From Microthrixaceae bacterium (GTDB lineage: Bacteria > Actinomycetota > Acidimicrobiia > Acidimicrobiales > Microtrichaceae), in assembly GCA_023958095.1 (NCBI GenBank), contig JAMLGJ010000025.1, positions 1 to 49,630 on the forward strand: a stretch of DNA of 49,630 nt, read 5' to 3'. A program made the position numbers and the translations under genes. The notes under the pieces are model-generated. The model was given only the letters and a program-made list of their open reading frames with translations, was not told the origin of the DNA and did not search any database. How positions within the stretch are numbered: the first letter of the stretch is position 1; each line of letters begins with the position of its first letter. Positions 1 through 8,127 of the stretch are shown piece by piece.

Positions 1-1962
1 ATCTTCAACGACACCAACCAGAACCTGTTCTCGGAGAACCAGGTGACCCACTGGGGATTCGTGTGGGGCCAGTTCCTCGACCACACCTTCGGGGTGCGTG
101 AGACCTCCGAGGAGGACATGACCCTCGCGTTCGACCCCGACGATCCCCTCGAGAGCTTCACCAACGACCTGGGCGGGATCTCCTCCACCCGCTCGGCGGC
201 AGCCGACGGCACGGGTGAGGACTCCGCGCGGGAACAGGTGAACCTCATCAGCTCCTACATCGACGCCTGGGCCGTCTACGGCGGATCCGACGAACGCCTC
301 GACTGGCTCCGCGACGGATCACTCGACGGCGACCCGACCAACAACGAAGCGACCCTCATCGATGACGACGGCTACCTTCCCACCGCTGAAGTCCGACCGG
401 ATGCCGAAGCACCCGCCATGGACCTGGTGGGCCAGCTCATGGGCGATCCGTCGGCTGCGGTGATCGCCGGCGACGAACGAGCCAACGAGAACCTCGGACT
501 CACCGCGGTGCAGACGCTCATGCTGCGGGAGCACAACCGGATCGTCGCAGAGCTGCCCGCCGACCTCGACGAGGAGACGAAGTTCCAGATCGCACGCCGG
601 GTGGTGTCGGCCCTGCAGCAGTACATCACCTACAACGAGTTCCTTCCTGCCATGGGCGTGGAGCTCGATCCGTACTCCGGCTACGACGAGACGGTCGACC
701 CGTCGATCACCAACGAGTTCGCAACCGTCGGCTACCGGGCCCATTCCCAGGTTCACGGAGAGTTCGAAGCCGAGATCCCGACCGGCGAGCTCAGCGACGA
801 CACACTCGCGGCGTTGCAGGCCAACGGCGTAGAGGTGACCGTCGAGGGTGACGTCGCCGAAGTGGCCGTGCCCCTCAACGTCGCGTTCGGCAACCCAGCG
901 TTGCTGGAACAGATCGGACTCGGCAACATGCTGGCGGGTCTCGCATCGGAATCCGCGTACGCCAACGACGAACAGATCGACAATCAGCTCCGCAGCGTGC
1001 TGTTCCAGATCCCGGGTCCCGAAACCGGGAACCCGCTGGACTGCCTCGACGGGGAAGGCATCGAGGAATGCTTCAGCGGTGTGAACGACCTCGGCTCGCT
1101 CGACGTGGCCAGGGCATATGACCACGGAATGCCCACCTACAACGACATGCGGGTTGCGTTCGGGCTCGACCCGGTCGAGTCGTTCACCGACCTCACCGGG
1201 GAGTCCACGGCCGAGTTCCCCGACGACCCCGAGATCGATCCTGACGATCCGATCAACGACCCCGACATCCTCGACGTCATCAGTCTCACCGACATCGACG
1301 GCAACGAACTCGAGATCGGCTCGGAGGCGGCGGACACCGAGGCGATCGCTGCGGAGCGCCGCAGCACCGTCGCAGCCCGCCTGGCCGCGATCTTCGGCTC
1401 CGTCGACGACATCGATGCCTTCACCGGGATGGTCAGCGAGCAGCACGTCGCCGGCACCGAGTTCGGTGAGCTCCAGCTGGCGATGTGGACCTCGCAGTTC
1501 ACCGCACTGCGCGACGGAGACCGCTTCTTCTACGACAACGACCCGGTGCTCGACTCGATCGCGGAGGAGTTCGGCATCGACTACCGGCGCAGCCTCTCCT
1601 CTGTGATCTCGGCCAACACCGATCTCGACGATGCGAGCCTGCCCTCCAACGTGTTCGTCCTCGAGGATGCCGACAGCCAGGACGACTCGGGTGACGCCCA
1701 GGGCGACGACGAGCCCGACACCGGTGTCGACCCGGATACCGGTGTCGAGTCGGACACAGACGACGAGTCGGACACCTCCGATGACCCCGATCCCACCGAG
1801 GAGACCGACGGGGACACCGATGTCGACGGGGACACCGATGTCGATGACGACAGCGACGCCAGCGAGGACGCTGACCGTCGGCGGGAATCCCCGCCCGGGC
1901 ACGATCGGCGCGGCGCACGGAACCGCTCTGACGGGCCCCCACGCCCAACGGAGCGGTCCTGA
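1..1962 (+). CDS. Animal-type heme peroxidase, 5'-truncated by the window edge
   Basis: The frame is open from base 1, so the N-terminus is missing; about 653 residues are present. The visible start has the distal-heme signature of the animal peroxidase superfamily (GQFLDHTF, with the distal Gln and His). Further on come LREHNRIV and YRAHSQVHGEF, which match the conserved Arg/Glu region and the proximal-His region, then LRDGDRFFY near the end of the catalytic domain. The family oxidises halides or organic substrates with H2O2, and bacterial members are often secreted. The last ~110 residues are an Asp/Thr/Glu-rich low-complexity tail with imperfect repeats (DTGV, DTDV), ending in a short basic stretch. 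The DoxX-like gene begins one base after the stop codon, so the two are probably cotranscribed. The fold is secure; the substrate is unknown. Confidence 0.85.
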   Translation: MFNDTNQNLFSENQVTHWGFVWGQFLDHTFGVRETSEEDMTLAFDPDDPLESFTNDLGGISSTRSAAADGTGEDSAREQVNLISSYIDAWAVYGGSDERLDWLRDGSLDGDPTNNEATLIDDDGYLPTAEVRPDAEAPAMDLVGQLMGDPSAAVIAGDERANENLGLTAVQTLMLREHNRIVAELPADLDEETKFQIARRVVSALQQYITYNEFLPAMGVELDPYSGYDETVDPSITNEFATVGYRAHSQVHGEFEAEIPTGELSDDTLAALQANGVEVTVEGDVAEVAVPLNVAFGNPALLEQIGLGNMLAGLASESAYANDEQIDNQLRSVLFQIPGPETGNPLDCLDGEGIEECFSGVNDLGSLDVARAYDHGMPTYNDMRVAFGLDPVESFTDLTGESTAEFPDDPEIDPDDPINDPDILDVISLTDIDGNELEIGSEAADTEAIAAERRSTVAARLAAIFGSVDDIDAFTGMVSEQHVAGTEFGELQLAMWTSQFTALRDGDRFFYDNDPVLDSIAEEFGIDYRRSLSSVISANTDLDDASLPSNVFVLEDADSQDDSGDAQGDDEPDTGVDPDTGVESDTDDESDTSDDPDPTEETDGDTDVDGDTDVDDDSDASEDADRRRESPPGHDRRGARNRSDGPPRPTERS

Positions 1963-1963
1963 C

Positions 1964-2818
1964 ATGACAGACACGACATCGACAACACAAACGACCTCGA
2001 CAACAGACACGGCCTCCGGGACTGACGCGGTGTCGATCCCAGACCCTGCGCGAACCGATCCGGCGCAGCGAGCGGGTTCCGGATCCGGGATCAGAACGCT
2101 GCTTGCGGAACGCTTCTCGGCACAGCCGGCCTGGGTGCTGGTCACCGAGCTGTTCATCGGGTTCGGCTGGCTACGGGCGGCCGTCGAGAAGATGATCGAT
2201 CCCGGGTGGTGGAATGGGGATGTCATCGATGGCTTCGTTGACTCGCACCTCGATGCATCGCTCGGCTGGTACATGCCTTTCGCCTCGGGCGTCGTGCTGC
2301 CGGGCGCGCTGCTGGTCGCAGTGGTGGTCGTCGTTGCCCAGCTCGTAGCAGGGGTGGGTCTGCTCAGCGGACGACGCCTGGGATCGGCGCTAGCGATCGG
2401 AATCTTCTTGAACCTGCACTTCATGGCGGCAGGCGCGGTCAACCCGTCCGCGTTCTACCTGCTCGCACAGGGTGCCCTCGTGTTGTGGTTGGCCGAACGC
2501 CGTCCGACGTTCGCCATGAAGCGCAAGCTGGGGCTCGCCGCGGTCGCCGCGGCAGTCCTGGCGCTGATCAGCGTTCCGTTCATCTCCACGATCCAGCCGG
2601 CGCTGGTGATCGAGGATCCCGCGATCATGTACGTGACAGCGGGCGTTCTCACCGTCCTCGCCTGTGTGCGCGCCAGCTCGTCGATCAGCGCCACCCGCCG
2701 CGAGAACCGGATCCGGTCCCTGCGTGGAGGCACGCCATCGGGCAACGCCCGGAACTTGTCACGATCTTGCCGGACGCCTGCCAGCGGGTTGCAAGACGAC
2801 CCCCAGAGTGGGTTCTGA
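1964..2818 (+). CDS. DoxX-like integral membrane protein
   Basis: This 284-residue protein starts at an ATG one base past the peroxidase stop. The first ~50 residues are Thr/Ser/Asp-rich and probably cytoplasmic. After that come about four hydrophobic helices, beginning with WVLVTELFIGFGWLRA, a typical first DoxX helix (ExxxGxxWLRxxxEK), and including LPGALLVAVVVVVAQL and AIGIFLNLHFMAAGAVNPSAF. DoxX/TQO-small-subunit proteins are four-helix membrane proteins linked to quinone redox chemistry and oxidative-stress responses. Pairing with a heme peroxidase suggests a shared redox role, which is inference. The C-terminal ~50 residues are basic and polar, and the exact end of the conserved domain is unclear. 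Confidence 0.7.
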   Translation: MTDTTSTTQTTSTTDTASGTDAVSIPDPARTDPAQRAGSGSGIRTLLAERFSAQPAWVLVTELFIGFGWLRAAVEKMIDPGWWNGDVIDGFVDSHLDASLGWYMPFASGVVLPGALLVAVVVVVAQLVAGVGLLSGRRLGSALAIGIFLNLHFMAAGAVNPSAFYLLAQGALVLWLAERRPTFAMKRKLGLAAVAAAVLALISVPFISTIQPALVIEDPAIMYVTAGVLTVLACVRASSSISATRRENRIRSLRGGTPSGNARNLSRSCRTPASGLQDDPQSGF

Positions 2819-2869
2819 CAACGAGATGGCTCCCAACAACGGGGGCCACCTCCCAACAAGGAGAAGCAG

Positions 2870-3433
2870 ATGAAGCACAGGAGATTGATCGCCGCCGGCA
2901 CGTTTGCGGCACTGACCATCGGTGGCCTCTCGGCCACCTCGATCGCCTCGGCGCAGGGCTACGGCGGCGACGACACCGCAGACCAGACGAGTGGAGCTCA
3001 GGCATTCGAGACCGAGAACGACCTGGTCCAGGTGCAGGACGAAGGCGAGGAGAACCCGGACACAGCTGAGCGTGGCCGCCGTGGTCACCGTGGTGGCTGC
3101 AACCTTGAGGAGGCAGCCGCTGCGATCGGCATCGATGAGGCCGAACTGCGCGAGGCACTCGACGGTGGCCAGAGCATCGCCGAGGTTGCCGAGGCCAACG
3201 GCGTGGCGGTCGACGACGTGATCGATTCGATGGTTGCGGCTCAGACCGAGCGGATCGAGGAGAAGGTGGCCGAGGGCCGCCTGACCCAGGAGGAGGCCGA
3301 CGAGAAGCTGGCCGAACTCGAGACCCGCACCACTGACCGGGTAAACGGGGTCGATGACGACCGCGATTCCCGCGACGAGGCTCCGGAGGCCGACGACGAC
3401 GGTGCCGAGGAGGAACCGAACGAGGGCAGCTGA
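2870..3433 (+). CDS. Small secreted acidic protein with signal peptide, function unknown
   Basis: This is a 187-residue protein with a good AAGGAG ribosome site seven bases before the ATG. It begins with a classic signal peptide (basic MKHRR, hydrophobic core, AxA-like cleavage near SIASAQG). The mature part holds a short basic patch (RGRRGHRGG) and two helical segments with the pattern IGxDEAELREALxxGQSIAEVAEANGV and IEEKVAEGRLTQEEADEKLAEL. Such segments are common in small secreted bacterial proteins that are little more than repeated helical hairpins. The final ~35 residues are highly acidic. It follows the DoxX gene by 51 bases on the same strand. No enzymatic motif is visible. Confidence 0.7.
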   Translation: MKHRRLIAAGTFAALTIGGLSATSIASAQGYGGDDTADQTSGAQAFETENDLVQVQDEGEENPDTAERGRRGHRGGCNLEEAAAAIGIDEAELREALDGGQSIAEVAEANGVAVDDVIDSMVAAQTERIEEKVAEGRLTQEEADEKLAELETRTTDRVNGVDDDRDSRDEAPEADDDGAEEEPNEGS

Positions 3434-3490
3434 GCCGAGTTCCCACCCGCTGCCCGGGCGATTCCCTCCATCGCTCGGAGCAGGACTGGC

Positions 3491-3546
3491 GTTGGGCCCC
3501 CCCCCCCACCGGGGGGGGGGCCGCCCGGGGGCCCCCCCTCCCCAAC
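3491..3546. repeat. C/G homopolymer patch between convergent genes
   Basis: Between the convergent secreted-protein gene and nusB lies a run of 11 C (3497-3507), ACC, a run of 10 G (3511-3520), then further C and G runs to 3538. It is bracketed by GTTGGG (3491-3496) and CCCAAC (3541-3546). As written it folds into very stable G:C hairpins and could end transcription from both sides. It also resembles low-quality sequence or a consensus artefact, and a similar G-rich run closes the window, so the exact bases should not be trusted. Confidence 0.5.
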
Positions 3547-3563
3547 CCCACGCCTGCGTGGGG
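3546..3563 (-). terminator. Hairpin abutting the nusB stop codon
   Basis: A perfect inverted repeat (CCCCACGC, CT, GCGTGGGG) ends one base before the nusB stop codon, so it is the first structure transcribed after nusB. There is no clear U-tract; GC-rich hairpins without U-tails are common terminators in actinobacteria. Confidence 0.55.
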
Positions 3564-4088
3564 TCAGGATTCGTCGGGGGCGTCCAGTGCGTCGGCCTCG
3601 TCCGGGCGCAGCTTCCTCGCGGCTGCGGCCAGCAGGCCGTTGACGAAGCGCGGCGAGTCGTCAGTGCCGTAGCTCTCGGCCAGCTCGACGGCCTCGGACA
3701 ACACCACCCCCGTGGGCACGTCCCCACGATGGGCGAGCTCGAAGAGGCCCAGTCGCAGGATCGTCCGGTCCACCGCGGCCAGGCGTTCGGCGGCCCAGCC
3801 CCGTGGGGACAGTTCCACGACCAGAGAATCGATCGCTTCCGCGTTGTCGTGCACACCCTGCAGCAGGGTCTCGGTGTAATGGTCCGCCGCCACCACCTGG
3901 CCGGCGAGCACCTCAGGAGGTGCGGCACCGGTCATCTCCGACTCGTAGAGCAGGTGCAGGGCCCGCTCACGGGCCGCGGAACGGCCCCCCACCACGGGAC
4001 GCACCCGCGGGGCCCCGTTGGGTTCGTCTGCGTCGCCGTCGGGTTCCACCCCCGCGGCGTCGTCGTCACCGCGGCCGGTGGCGGTCAT
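3564..4088 (-). CDS. nusB: Transcription antitermination factor NusB
   Basis: This 174-residue protein aligns well with NusB, the all-helical factor that pairs with NusE (S10) at boxA of rRNA operons and supports antitermination. Recognisable stretches are SAARERALHLLYESEM (N-terminal RNA-binding helices), VDRTILRLGLFEL, and VVLSEAVELAESYGTDDSPRFVNGLL near the C-terminus. The first ~33 residues are an Asp/Gly/Pro-rich extension not needed for the fold. Its start overlaps the end of efp by four bases (ATGA type), so translation is probably coupled. efp followed by nusB is a standard actinobacterial arrangement. Confidence 0.95.
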   Translation of the reverse strand: MTATGRGDDDAAGVEPDGDADEPNGAPRVRPVVGGRSAARERALHLLYESEMTGAAPPEVLAGQVVAADHYTETLLQGVHDNAEAIDSLVVELSPRGWAAERLAAVDRTILRLGLFELAHRGDVPTGVVLSEAVELAESYGTDDSPRFVNGLLAAAARKLRPDEADALDAPDES

Positions 4089-4648
4089 GCCCTGGAGATG
4101 AATTCACCACTGCGGGTGTCGACCTTCACGTCCTCGCCCTTCTCGATGAACAGCGGGACCTGCAGCACATGGCCCGTGACGAGGGTGGCGGGCTTCTTGG
4201 CACCCGAGACGCGGTCGCCCTGGATCCCGGGCTCGGTGTCCGCAACTGCCAGCACGACCGAGGCCGGGAGCTCCACCCCGATGATCTCGTCGCCGTAGAA
4301 GACGATGTCGGCGGTGGCCGACTCACCGAGGAATCCCGCCATGTCGCCCAGAGTGTCCTCGGGGACGTTCATCTGGTCGTAGGTGTCGCTGTCCATGAAC
4401 ACGAAGTCGGTTCCGTCCCGGTACAGCAGCTGCATCTCCTTGCGGTCGACGATCGCCCGTTCCATCTTCTCGCCCGCCCTGAAGGTGCGGTCGACCACAG
4501 CCCCGGTACGGACGTTCTTCAGCGTCGTGCGCACGAAGGCACCACCCTTGCCCGGCTTCACGTGCTGGAAGTCCGAGAGGGTGAACAGGCCGTCATCGAG
4601 GTCGATGGTCATGCCTGTCTTGAAGTCTGCTGTCGAGATCTGGGGCAC
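4085..4648 (-). CDS. efp: Translation elongation factor P
   Basis: EF-P relieves ribosome stalling at consecutive prolines by binding between the P and E sites. The protein is 187 residues, the usual length, with the expected three beta-barrel domains. The domain I loop reads KPGKGGAF with Lys34 at the tip, the position that is post-translationally modified in many bacteria; no dedicated EF-P modification gene is visible here. The middle and C-terminal domains contain EKMERAIVDRKEMQLLYRDG and the conserved end TRSGEFISRA. The start is GTG with a GGAGG site five bases upstream. It lies between the proline peptidase gene and nusB, which fits shared proline-related physiology as in other actinobacteria. 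Confidence 0.97.
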   Translation of the reverse strand: MPQISTADFKTGMTIDLDDGLFTLSDFQHVKPGKGGAFVRTTLKNVRTGAVVDRTFRAGEKMERAIVDRKEMQLLYRDGTDFVFMDSDTYDQMNVPEDTLGDMAGFLGESATADIVFYGDEIIGVELPASVVLAVADTEPGIQGDRVSGAKKPATLVTGHVLQVPLFIEKGEDVKVDTRSGEFISRA

Positions 4649-4674
4649 GTGTGCCTCCGTTCTGGGGCGGGGCC

Positions 4675-5817
4675 TCAGCGGCCGGCCGCGGGATCGGGGT
4701 CCTTCGGGGCCAGGGTGAGGCGTTCACAGCCGTCCTCCAGCACCACGACGGTGTCCTCGATGCGGACACCGCCGAACTCCGGAAGGTACACGCCCGGCTC
4801 CACGGTCACCACGTGACCGGGGCGCAGCGTAGCAGTGGAACGACTCGACACCCGAGGTTCCTCGTGGATGTCCAGACCCACTCCGTGGCCGGTACCGTGC
4901 AGGAAGGCCTCACCGAAACCGGCGTCCTCGAGAAGCTCACGGCAGGCCAGGTCCACCTCCGCGGCCGGCACCCCGGCTGCGACGGCGTCGACTCCGGCCT
5001 GTTGTGCCTCCGCCACGACGTCGAACATGGCCGTGCGCTCCGGCCCCACCTCGCCGACGGTGAACGTACGGGTCATGTCGGAGTGGTAGCCGTCCACGAG
5101 CGCTCCGAAGTCGACCACGACCAGGTCGCCCTCCGCGATGGGTCGCCCGGATGGCTGGTGGTGCGGCCGCGCACCGTTCGGCCCGGCAGCAACGATCGTG
5201 TCGAAGGAGAGGTCATCGGCGCCGCGCCTCATCATGGCTGCTTCGAGCTCGAGTGCGAACTCGCGCTCCGTCGGTGCTGCCAACAGCCTGGGCGCCACCT
5301 CCCGGAGCGCCTCGTCCGCGATCGCACAGGCGCAACGGATCCGTGCCACCTCGGTGGGGTCCTTCACGAGCCTGAGGGCCTCGACCGCAGCGGTGGTGGC
5401 GACCAGCTCGCCGTGGTGGAGCTCGCTCGACCAGCGCCTCTGGGCCGACCAGCTGACCGAGTCGGCCTCCAGTCCCAGTCGTGCAACTCCTTCTGCCGCA
5501 CGGGCGATGGCCACCTCGGGGCTCTCGGTCGACACCTCGATCGCTGCCTCCACACCGGCGGCGGAGAGCTCCTGTTCGCTCTGGGTGGCGTAGCGACCGT
5601 CGGTTACGAACAACGCCTCGTGTGGACCTACCAGCAGCATTCCGGACGAACCGGTGAAGCCGCTCAGGTAGCGCACGTTGGCGAGCTCGCTGACCACCAG
5701 CGCATCAACGCCCAGCTCACCCAGACGTTCCCGCAGTGCCGGAATGCGCATGGAGCGGTCCATCGGGGGCAACTCGGAGGGATCCAGGGTCGGGGTGGCG
5801 TGCTCGGTCACTGACAC
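4675..5817 (-). CDS. pepQ: M24-family Xaa-Pro peptidase
   Basis: This is a 380-residue metallopeptidase of the pita-bread fold (M24B), which cleaves bonds next to proline. The N-terminal creatinase-like domain has the typical LGVDALVVSELANVRYLSGFTGSSG. The C-terminal catalytic domain carries all five metal ligands: Asp in VVDFGA, Asp in HSDMTRTF, His in HGTGHGVG, Glu in TVEPGVY and Glu in VRIEDTV. The GTG start is preceded, seven bases upstream, by a TAGCCT element and has no Shine-Dalgarno, so the message is probably leaderless. It heads the pepQ-efp-nusB run. Aminopeptidase P versus prolidase cannot be decided from the sequence alone. Confidence 0.9.
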   Translation of the reverse strand: MSVTEHATPTLDPSELPPMDRSMRIPALRERLGELGVDALVVSELANVRYLSGFTGSSGMLLVGPHEALFVTDGRYATQSEQELSAAGVEAAIEVSTESPEVAIARAAEGVARLGLEADSVSWSAQRRWSSELHHGELVATTAAVEALRLVKDPTEVARIRCACAIADEALREVAPRLLAAPTEREFALELEAAMMRRGADDLSFDTIVAAGPNGARPHHQPSGRPIAEGDLVVVDFGALVDGYHSDMTRTFTVGEVGPERTAMFDVVAEAQQAGVDAVAAGVPAAEVDLACRELLEDAGFGEAFLHGTGHGVGLDIHEEPRVSSRSTATLRPGHVVTVEPGVYLPEFGGVRIEDTVVVLEDGCERLTLAPKDPDPAAGR

Positions 5818-5824
5818 GACGAGC

Positions 5825-5830
5825 AGGCTA
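5825..5830 (-). promoter_or_regulatory. Putative -10 element (TAGCCT) for a leaderless pepQ transcript
   Basis: TAGCCT within GCCGGTAGCCT lies exactly 7 nt before the GTG of the peptidase gene, with no Shine-Dalgarno between. No clear -35 is seen. Confidence 0.55.
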
Positions 5831-5916
5831 CCGGCACCCGACGCCGTGGAGCGCCGCGGCTCCGGGGTGGGCGCCGCGAGCGATTCGCAGGCGCGTCGGG
5901 GGCCGCTGTGCCGCCG

Positions 5917-6396
5917 TCAACCGGTCGGATCGAGCAGACCCGCCATCGCACGGACCGCGAGCGGATAGCCCTGCGCACCGAGGCCGGCGATGACCGCCGT
6001 CGCCACGGGCCCGACCACGGATTGCCGCCGGAACTCCTCGCGCGCGGCCGGATTCGAGATGTGGAGTTCGATCACCGGACCCTCGAAGCTGGCCAGGGCG
6101 TCGTGGATCGCCCAGCTGTAGTGCGTGAACGCCCCCGCGTTGATGATGACTCCGGCCACGGCCCCCCTCGCGGCATGGATCGCCTCGACCAGGTCGCCCT
6201 CATGGTTCGACTGGAGGTGTTCCAGGGTGAGGTCGTGGCGGGTCGCCTCGTCCTCGGCGGCGGCGACCAGGTCGGCCAGGCTCCGGTGTCCGTACACCTC
6301 CGGTTGGCGTTCGCCGAGCAGGTTCAGGTTGGGGCCCGAGAGCAACGAGATGCGACGGGTCCCTGGCACCTCCTGAGAAGCTTGGCTCGGGTTCAT
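5917..6396 (-). CDS. aroQ: Type II 3-dehydroquinate dehydratase
   Basis: This enzyme catalyses step 3 of the shikimate pathway, dehydrating 3-dehydroquinate to 3-dehydroshikimate. At 159 residues it is the size of the small dodecameric type II enzyme. Motifs in order are GPNLNLLGERQPEVYG with the catalytic Tyr, QSNHEGDLVEAIH, NAGAFTHYSWAIHDAL and ELHISNPAAREEFR with the catalytic His. The start is an ATG with a GGAGG site seven bases upstream. The family normally has NPGAYTHTS where this protein has NAGAFTHYS, a mild change. It follows aroB by 62 bases on the same strand. Confidence 0.95.
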   Translation of the reverse strand: MNPSQASQEVPGTRRISLLSGPNLNLLGERQPEVYGHRSLADLVAAAEDEATRHDLTLEHLQSNHEGDLVEAIHAARGAVAGVIINAGAFTHYSWAIHDALASFEGPVIELHISNPAAREEFRRQSVVGPVATAVIAGLGAQGYPLAVRAMAGLLDPTG

Positions 6397-6458
6397 CTGT
6401 ACGCCTCCGGGTCGTCGGACCTGCGATCTGTGTGGTCGGGGTCTCCTGTGGTCATGGT

Positions 6459-7508
6459 TCAGGCCATGAGGGCCAGCGCCTGCAGCGCAACCCCGCGCTC
6501 GACGTCCCTGACAACCTCGACCGTGACACCGTCGCTGTCCGGCGGTGCTCCATCCAGCACGAACGTGAGCCCCGAACCGAGGGACTTCTTGTCGCGGCCC
6601 ATCGCATCGAGGATGCGCTGGTGATCCATCCCCGGGGGAAGGCTGCAGGGCAGCCCGTAGCCCTGCACCACACGTCGGTGCTCGGCCACCACCTCGTCAC
6701 CGACCCTGGACATCGCCCGCGCCAGCTCGGCCGCGTACACCAGGCCGATGGCCACCGCCTCGCCGTGGCGGAGCTCGTGTCCACCGACGGTCTCGAGCGC
6801 ATGGGCGAGCGTGTGCCCGTAGTTGAGCAGGGCTCGCCGACCCCCCTCGCGCTCGTCGGCGGTGACGAAGCGGGCCTTGGTGCTGACACACTCCGCGACG
6901 CGGTCGACGAGCCCGAGTTCGTCGAGCGCACCGGCTCCGAGCCAGTGGTACTTGGCCAACTCCCCGAGTCCGCACCGCCACTCCGCGGGGGGAAGGGTCT
7001 CGAGCGCATCGGTGTCGCACAGCACCGCTGCCGGTTGCCAGAAGGTGCCCACGAGGTTCTTGCCCTCCGGCAGGTTGACCCCCGTCTTGCCGCCGATGGC
7101 GGCGTCGATCTGGGCGAGCAGCGAGGTCGCCACGTGCAGCACCGGGATCCCCCGGTGGTACACCGACGCGGCGAACCCCGCCACGTCGGTCACCATGCCG
7201 CCACCCACCGCGACGACACAGTCCGCCCGGCTGAGCCCGGCGTTGGACCATTCCGAACAGAGCCTCTCCACGGTCGCCATCCGCTTGTGCGCCTCACCCC
7301 GACCGATCTCGTGGATGCTCACCGGGAGGTCCACGGCGGGTTCCAACCCGATCCCGGGTTGGGTGACCACCGCCACCCGACCACACCCCGAGGGCAGGAA
7401 CGTGGGCAGTTCGTCGCGCACGCCCGGTCCGACCACGACCGGGTACCCCGAACCCGAGGGCAGCGAGATGTCGATGCGGCGTCGTCGTGGGGGCTGGGCT
7501 TCGCTCAT
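6459..7508 (-). CDS. aroB: 3-Dehydroquinate synthase
   Basis: An NAD+- and metal-dependent enzyme that converts DAHP to 3-dehydroquinate, step 2 of the shikimate pathway. Typical motifs are VAVGGGMVTDVAGFAASVYHRG (NAD site), TSLLAQIDAAIGGKTGVN, GLGELAKYHWLG and NYGHTLAHALE, which supplies a metal-binding His. The ATG at 7508 gives 349 residues, normal for AroB; upstream in-frame sequence is only the shadow of aroK. No strong Shine-Dalgarno is seen, so the gene probably depends on readthrough from aroK, 55 bases upstream. SLLAQIDAAIGGKT has Ile-Asp-Ala where most homologues have Val-Asp-Ser. Confidence 0.95.
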   Translation of the reverse strand: MSEAQPPRRRRIDISLPSGSGYPVVVGPGVRDELPTFLPSGCGRVAVVTQPGIGLEPAVDLPVSIHEIGRGEAHKRMATVERLCSEWSNAGLSRADCVVAVGGGMVTDVAGFAASVYHRGIPVLHVATSLLAQIDAAIGGKTGVNLPEGKNLVGTFWQPAAVLCDTDALETLPPAEWRCGLGELAKYHWLGAGALDELGLVDRVAECVSTKARFVTADEREGGRRALLNYGHTLAHALETVGGHELRHGEAVAIGLVYAAELARAMSRVGDEVVAEHRRVVQGYGLPCSLPPGMDHQRILDAMGRDKKSLGSGLTFVLDGAPPDSDGVTVEVVRDVERGVALQALALMA

Positions 7509-7563
7509 CACAGGTCCGGTCCCGGCCCGGGTCAGCCACTTCGCCGACGGCCGGGGTGTCGGC

Positions 7564-8124
7564 TCAGTGTGCGCCCTCGGCGCCGGTGAGTCCATCCAGC
7601 ACGATATCGGCGACCTCCCGGGGTGAACGTCCATCGACCTCCACGACCACGTCGGCGGTCTCGGAGTAGGTGTGCGCCCTCCGCTCGTCGAGCCGTGCCA
7701 GCCCGGCCCGCAGCGACTGCTCCCCGGGTTCCGGTCCCCGGGCGCCCAGCAGCGGCCGGGCGGCGCGCTCGTCGGGTCCGAGCCGCGCCAGCAGCGTGTC
7801 GAGCCGCGCTCGCAGCCAGACCACCTCACAGTCCGCGGCGAGCGAGCGGGCCCGTTCACTGCCCAGCAGTCCGCCACCGGCGGCCAGGACCCGGGGCGGC
7901 CCGTCCAGCGCGTTGCGGAACTCCGCCAGCTCCAGGTCGCGGAAGTGCTGCTCGCCGAACTGCTCGAAGAGCTCCGGCACCGAAAGTCCGGCGCGTGCGA
8001 CCACGGCCTCGTCCAGGTCTGTCCACTCCACCCCGAGCATGCCGGCCAGCTCGGGCGCGACGGTCGACTTGCCGGACCCGGGCAGCCCGATCAACAGGAC
8101 GTGTCTCCCGGTTCGCGCGGCCAT
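7564..8124 (-). CDS. aroK: Shikimate kinase
   Basis: This enzyme phosphorylates shikimate at the 3-hydroxyl using ATP. It has a Walker A motif GLPGSGKST at residues ~13-21, the shikimate-binding WTDLDEAV with its conserved Asp, the LEL-EF helix followed by GGGLL, and a lid segment DERAARPLL with the conserved Arg. At 186 residues it is close to the family norm. It starts three bases after the stop of the unknown gene upstream, so it probably lies in the same transcript, and it precedes aroB as in most actinobacteria. Confidence 0.95.
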   Translation of the reverse strand: MAARTGRHVLLIGLPGSGKSTVAPELAGMLGVEWTDLDEAVVARAGLSVPELFEQFGEQHFRDLELAEFRNALDGPPRVLAAGGGLLGSERARSLAADCEVVWLRARLDTLLARLGPDERAARPLLGARGPEPGEQSLRAGLARLDERRAHTYSETADVVVEVDGRSPREVADIVLDGLTGAEGAH

Positions 8125-8127
8125 GGG

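Noticed and set aside
319..2442. A 707-codon minus-strand open frame opposite the peroxidase
   Set aside because: The plus frame holds all peroxidase motifs. The minus frame is Val/Gly/Arg-rich low-complexity of the type expected from codon bias in the opposite strand.
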